Of a DNA stretch of 64,000 nucleotides, positions 59,801 to 64,000 are shown in pieces. The stretch is from Acanthaster planci (lineage: Eukaryota > Echinodermata > Asteroidea > Valvatida > Acanthasteridae). Position 1 is the first letter of the stretch; each line of letters starts with the position of its first letter. The notes under the pieces were generated by a model that ran no database searches, had not been told where the DNA came from, and saw nothing but the letters and a program-made list of their open reading frames with translations. A program made the position numbers and the translations under genes. The stretch lies in NCBI RefSeq assembly GCF_001949145.1, contig NW_019091355.1:2570209-2634208 (forward strand), given 5' to 3'.

Positions 59801-62800
59801 TTCACCGGAAAAAATTCAAGTTCAAGGTTGCTGACAAATTTAGAAAGAGATACCCAACCGGGTAGAGATGAACGGGGACAGAAACCAAGAGAGTTTTTTT
59901 GCTCACACCCAGCCTCTCTTCAACTTGATCCCAGTGGAATGTGGCTCCCGTAGTAGCACCGTGGTAACACCGCGGTCCACCCTGGCCGGCAGTCACTTAA
60001 ATAGCCTTCACACAACCCCCGTCAATCACGGGGCCGCACAAATAAAGAAATTATCACACAGTGATCGCCCCAGTGGGTAACATTCTTGATATTTAGTCAA
60101 GTGGTGGCGCTGGGCACTCAAGCAGTAGGTGTTTATCGATTATAGAGATTCTCTGTGGGTGCTGGTTTTAGCTTCCTTAAAGTGCTTAGGCTGGCATTTG
60201 TCAATGTTAGAATCAAGTCAAGTTGGAACCACTCTTAAAAGTCAACTGAGAGTAGCAGTGACTTATGAAACATTGCAAGTCAACTTTTTTTTCAATTGCG
60301 GTGTTGGGCAGCGAGACAAACCAGCAGGAACAGTTTGTTTCAAACTTCTGGTAGGCCTACGTGCATGACGTAGGCAAAAGCGAGTAAAAGGTTTGACTTA
60401 CAGACGTGTTTAAGTTCACATCTCTGCCAACTTGAAGAATCTCGGTAGCCTTTCTTATTTATGATGGCATTGGCCTCAGACGTGTTTCAGTAAGTCACGA
60501 CAAACATCCCCAGCTCCCTGAGATGTTATGACTGTAAGTCACTGAAAGATTCTGCCAAATACCACTGATGACATCACGACGCATGGACCTCCGTCATTCA
60601 AGGGGAGGGGGAGCTAATGTCTTATTTTTAGACTCTGTGACTTCAAAAGGATCAGACTGGGGTGCATAGGGCCCCCCACATCAAGCCGTAGAAATCTACA
60701 CCCAAATGCAACATTTGACGCTCGGCGGGGCAGAGCACCGGAGCTTCAGTAGCCAATTTGGGAGCAATTGAAGGAGGAATGTCACTGGATTCACAGGTGG
60801 AATACAGAATCGGAAGAATGTACATGTACATTCGCACGCTCAGCGATAGCATCCAGGCTCCCCCAGCCATCGAAATGTACCTGTAGCTTCAACAAAATTG
60901 TTTTGGAGGGCATTTTTTGACTCACCAAGAGGCAGGGGAGAATTTTCCACATTGGTTTAAGTCCAAGTCCAGTGCTTCTGTTTAGCTTTTGACCTCTCTT
61001 TGTGATTGATCGGTAGCTGTTCTGTGTCTCAAATGTTGGGTGGATGGTTCCCTCCCTGAAAAAGTTTGTTTGAACCTCCAAAATGTAACTGTTTCCCCTT
61101 TGTGAAAATGATCTCTTCCAAGAAAGTGTCTGTAAAGATTTAAAGTTTATTGTAGCATAATTTTGTAAGTTCTGAAGAAAAGAGAAGAAATGTTGTTGAA
61201 GCTGTTGATAACTTCCAAAAATAATCGGAGCCCCTCGTTTTTTTTTTCTTCTCCTTAAATGAAGCTTGAGGGCTAAGGGTGGACCCTACCCTCTATGTAC
61301 GTGGCTACAGAAATCCCGGGGCTAGACAATCTATTTCTGTTTGAGGGTTGAACCCTCGGATTTCGCAGGTGCCAGCTGCTCCCAGAGGGCTCAGCTCTTA
61401 AAAACTCTCGCAGAAACCCTGAATTATTAGTGCTTCCCCAACTGGAGACAGCCCAATTCTAGCACCCTCCCTTCCTCAAAGGGTGTAATATATACCCCTC
61501 GTCGTTGGCCCGTGACGCCCCTCTACATGTTGATATGCTGGGGGCACCCTACTGTGCTCTAGTTGTAGGGACCCTCTAGTTCGTTCCACGGTGTGCATAC
61601 ACGTCCGTCCGTCGTCTTCGCTACCCGCAGTGCACTCTCAGGAAGGCAAGCTTGCTGTTTATCACTCAGACTTCAAATACCTGCACGTTTTGATGCAAGG
61701 TGTGTGACCAAATTAAGCCTTGAAATCACAGACTTGAACCCCTTTCAATGGAGTCAAATACCAATCCACAGTTTGCAGAAGATCCCTGTGCCGTGGCAGA
61801 CTTCTTTGTCCTTTGGGAACCATTACAATTATTAGTGTAAAGTACTCTTGAAGAAGTTCTTGCAGTACCATAAATCTAGCTGCAAAACTAATTCAATTAA
61901 ATTTTAAAAGAACAGCTCTGACCATTTCACTTCACCATCTTGAGGTACGCGAGCACACTTGTCGGTACCAAGCGCACTGTTTTTATGAGAGCTGTCATGA
62001 TGACCAAGACATTCTGGGGACACTTGAATGTCCCCACACTGTAGTCCAAACAATAACATATGGTATGGGTAACATATCTTCCTGGAATGTCCTGTTGGAA
62101 CATTGATTCAGTCACATGCGGAGGGGCTGCAAAAACTTTCCATTTTAGGCAAGTGACTTGGGCAGATAGTGCCAATTCAAACTCCGGTGATTTGGAAAAG
62201 CACCACGTGTGCATTGATAACTACCAGTGATGAGTGATTGCGAATGCGATGGAATGCTAACGTCCTTGTATGTGCGTGCGATGCTACTTCATCACGTTCA
62301 AATCCACTTGCCTCAAAAGGCTCACTTGCTGTATTATATTTCCCAGAATTCATCAAGAGGTCCGGGTCAATAATCCTGACCTACAGTGACTTCCTTTGAA
62401 CAAGATAAGAGAGACTGACCAACTGGCAGGTAGCTGGTCAGCTCCTGGTCATCGTAGGCCCATTGCCTGACCAGAGACTGCTCCGATGACCTCATTTGTC
62501 ACCATGCCAATATTGGCCTTGAATGAACTTCGTTAATCAAATTCACTGAGACAGTAATTAACTTGTATCCATCTGTTCAGCCAGGTCTTTTATTCAGGGT
62601 ATCTTTTATCTTTCTGGTCCAAACTTTCTGTAATTTCAAAAGTCACCATGATCCCATCTGACAGGTGGAGAATATTTGAGCAAATGGAAGACACTGTTTA
62701 CCAGGATGAAACTTGGAGATTCACCTCTTTGGATTCCATTTTGTCAGGTGAAATTGAATGAAGGTGGAAATGGCAAGCCAACCTCACTTTTCCAGTGCCT

Positions 62801-63837
62801 TAAGTGATCATTTCCAGGCCATTGAATGATAGTCGTTCAAAGCCATTCGGAAGTTGTACAGCGGTTTCCTGTCTAGAAGGCTCGAGTATAGATAGATGTT
62901 TGCACTACCGGGAGTCTCTCAGACACTTTTTATTTAGACAACCCCATTTAAAAATTCTATTTAAGAAACAAAAACAAGATTACTCGCCGAAAATATGTTT
63001 GCCCTCCTGTACAAGAGGTTTATACTCCTAAAAATCTCTTCAGAATACACGTCTTCGAAGCAAATTTGAACAGCAGAGAAGGAAACAGTGGACTAGGAAT
63101 AAAATGTGATGCCAAATAGGTGACAATTTGTGACAGCCTTTTCCACTAAATTTGCAAATGGAAGCATTGAGTTTGTCTATTGTTACACATGCTTGTACCA
63201 TACCATTGAAAGACGAGCAGTACAGTAGTGTACGCATAGCTGTACTCATGTTCACTTTCAGTATTGAATTGAATGGATAGCTTCACTCGTTAAAATATTT
63301 TTGGGAGGGCGATATACCCCAAATGATGTCATTAGTGAATTCCATACACCCACTGAAAAGGGAACTTTGGAAAGGACTTGCCAAATTGTGGCCATTGCCC
63401 TTTGCCGACCGGTGTCTGAGATTACTCATTGGAAAGTTTAAGGGATACTTAGTCATTGATTTTTGCAGAGTAGGTTTGCACCCCGGGGTGAAGAGTGTGC
63501 ATTGCCAAGAATCAGTGTGTTATTTCTTTTCTTTCAGAAAACAGTGCTCAAGAAATGGAAAAAAAACACACATATTTACGTTTGGTTTTTTTTCCAAAAC
63601 AACGTACGCATAAAGTCAAATTGAACCTAGAAACTGACATGCATTATTCTGGAGTTGTTTTAAGATTTGATAATGCTTTGCAGGCTCACCGTGCAGTAGG
63701 AGATGACCCAAAACCAGAAAATATGTATCTGCTCATCTGGCCGCTAATCTTATAAAAACAAAAGATAACAGACAGATGGCTTCTCAGCATGCTCTGTGGG
63801 GGAAGGAGAGTGTGTTTTCAAATGAATTATGGTTGAT
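56894..63837. other. Presumed intron or intergenic, no exon with a recognisable domain
   Basis: Mostly unremarkable. A small hairpin GGTAGGTG/CACCTACC lies at 58586-58606. TACATGTA is rare here, unlike 22-36 kb. A strong acceptor followed by a 72-codon open frame at 63538-63755 is discussed as a finding. Confidence 0.4.
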
Positions 63838-63851
63838 GTTACCGTGGCAAC
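63838..63851. promoter_or_regulatory. RFX-type X-box, perfect consensus
   Basis: GTTACCGTGGCAAC matches GTNRCC-N2-RGYAAC at every constrained position. RFX factors bind such sites upstream of ciliary genes and in some enhancers. Confidence 0.6.
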
Positions 63852-63974
63852 CAGTTAACCGTCCTTGCATCAACAGCATACTCGCTACAGAGAGTAAGTA
63901 AAATGCAGGGATTTCACTTCCAAATCACCCAAGATCTGCTCCGGCAAGATCCAGGGGAGGCATCGCACTGATGC

Positions 63975-63988
63975 ATTGCCATGGAAAC
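63975..63988. promoter_or_regulatory. Second, imperfect X-box
   Basis: ATTGCCATGGAAAC differs from the X-box consensus at one base in each half. It lies 137 bases from the perfect site. The pair sits at the window edge, so the target gene may lie just outside. Confidence 0.4.
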
Positions 63989-64000
63989 GGGAGTAATATC

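Noticed and set aside
16000-64000. Conserved microRNA precursors
   Set aside because: I looked for well-known seeds (let-7, miR-1, miR-9, miR-29, miR-124, miR-153) in the sequence and recognised none.

Overview
This is nuclear DNA from an animal. It has multi-exon genes with GT-AG introns, long non-coding stretches, many short dispersed and inverted repeats, and a 12-N assembly gap at 3196-3207. Gene content (a RASSF2/4/6-type gene and a candidate neuregulin-type first exon) and the great excess of the palindrome TACATGTA suggest an invertebrate deuterostome such as an echinoderm, hemichordate or amphioxus. That assignment is inference, and a lophotrochozoan is not excluded.

Layout. About 1.0-5.9 kb on the plus strand holds a complete 8-exon coding model for a RASSF2/4/6-like Ras-association/SARAH protein. 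The model gives 363 codons plus stop, and every intron phase fits. About 5.9-12.2 kb is 3' flank and intergenic DNA with several MITE-like elements, including a 562-bp fold-back element at 10627-11188. A CpG-dense patch with two CACGTG boxes lies at about 12.2-12.4 kb. A promoter-like region with a perfect CRE and an ETS site (about 15.17-15.20 kb) precedes a secreted-protein first exon at 15542-15971. That exon has a signal peptide and a domain resembling the GGF/neuregulin N-terminal (kringle-like) segment, or alternatively an agrin NtA domain, and it ends at a phase-1 splice donor. I find no convincing later exon, so most or all of the remaining 48 kb is best read as its first intron plus repeats.

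The non-coding part is not featureless. I can see three fold-back elements (10627-11188, 34591-34937, 52672-53431), two of them with arms built from 17-19-bp tandem units. There is a four-member inverted-repeat family sharing a CCATCACAAGACCAGT-like end, in one copy of which the end seems to have grown into a 12-bp minisatellite (27621-27745). A roughly 170-bp dispersed family has three copies. There are several tandem duplications, about 50 TACATGTA palindromes, and an RFX-type X-box pair at the right edge.

The two genes have no visible functional link: one encodes an intracellular Hippo/MST-pathway scaffold and the other the start of a secreted or membrane ligand. I see no CRISPR array, operon, rRNA or confident tRNA. 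No wholly new system is demonstrable by reading alone; the most unusual material is the fold-back/minisatellite repeat biology and the unresolved 5' structure of the secreted-protein gene.
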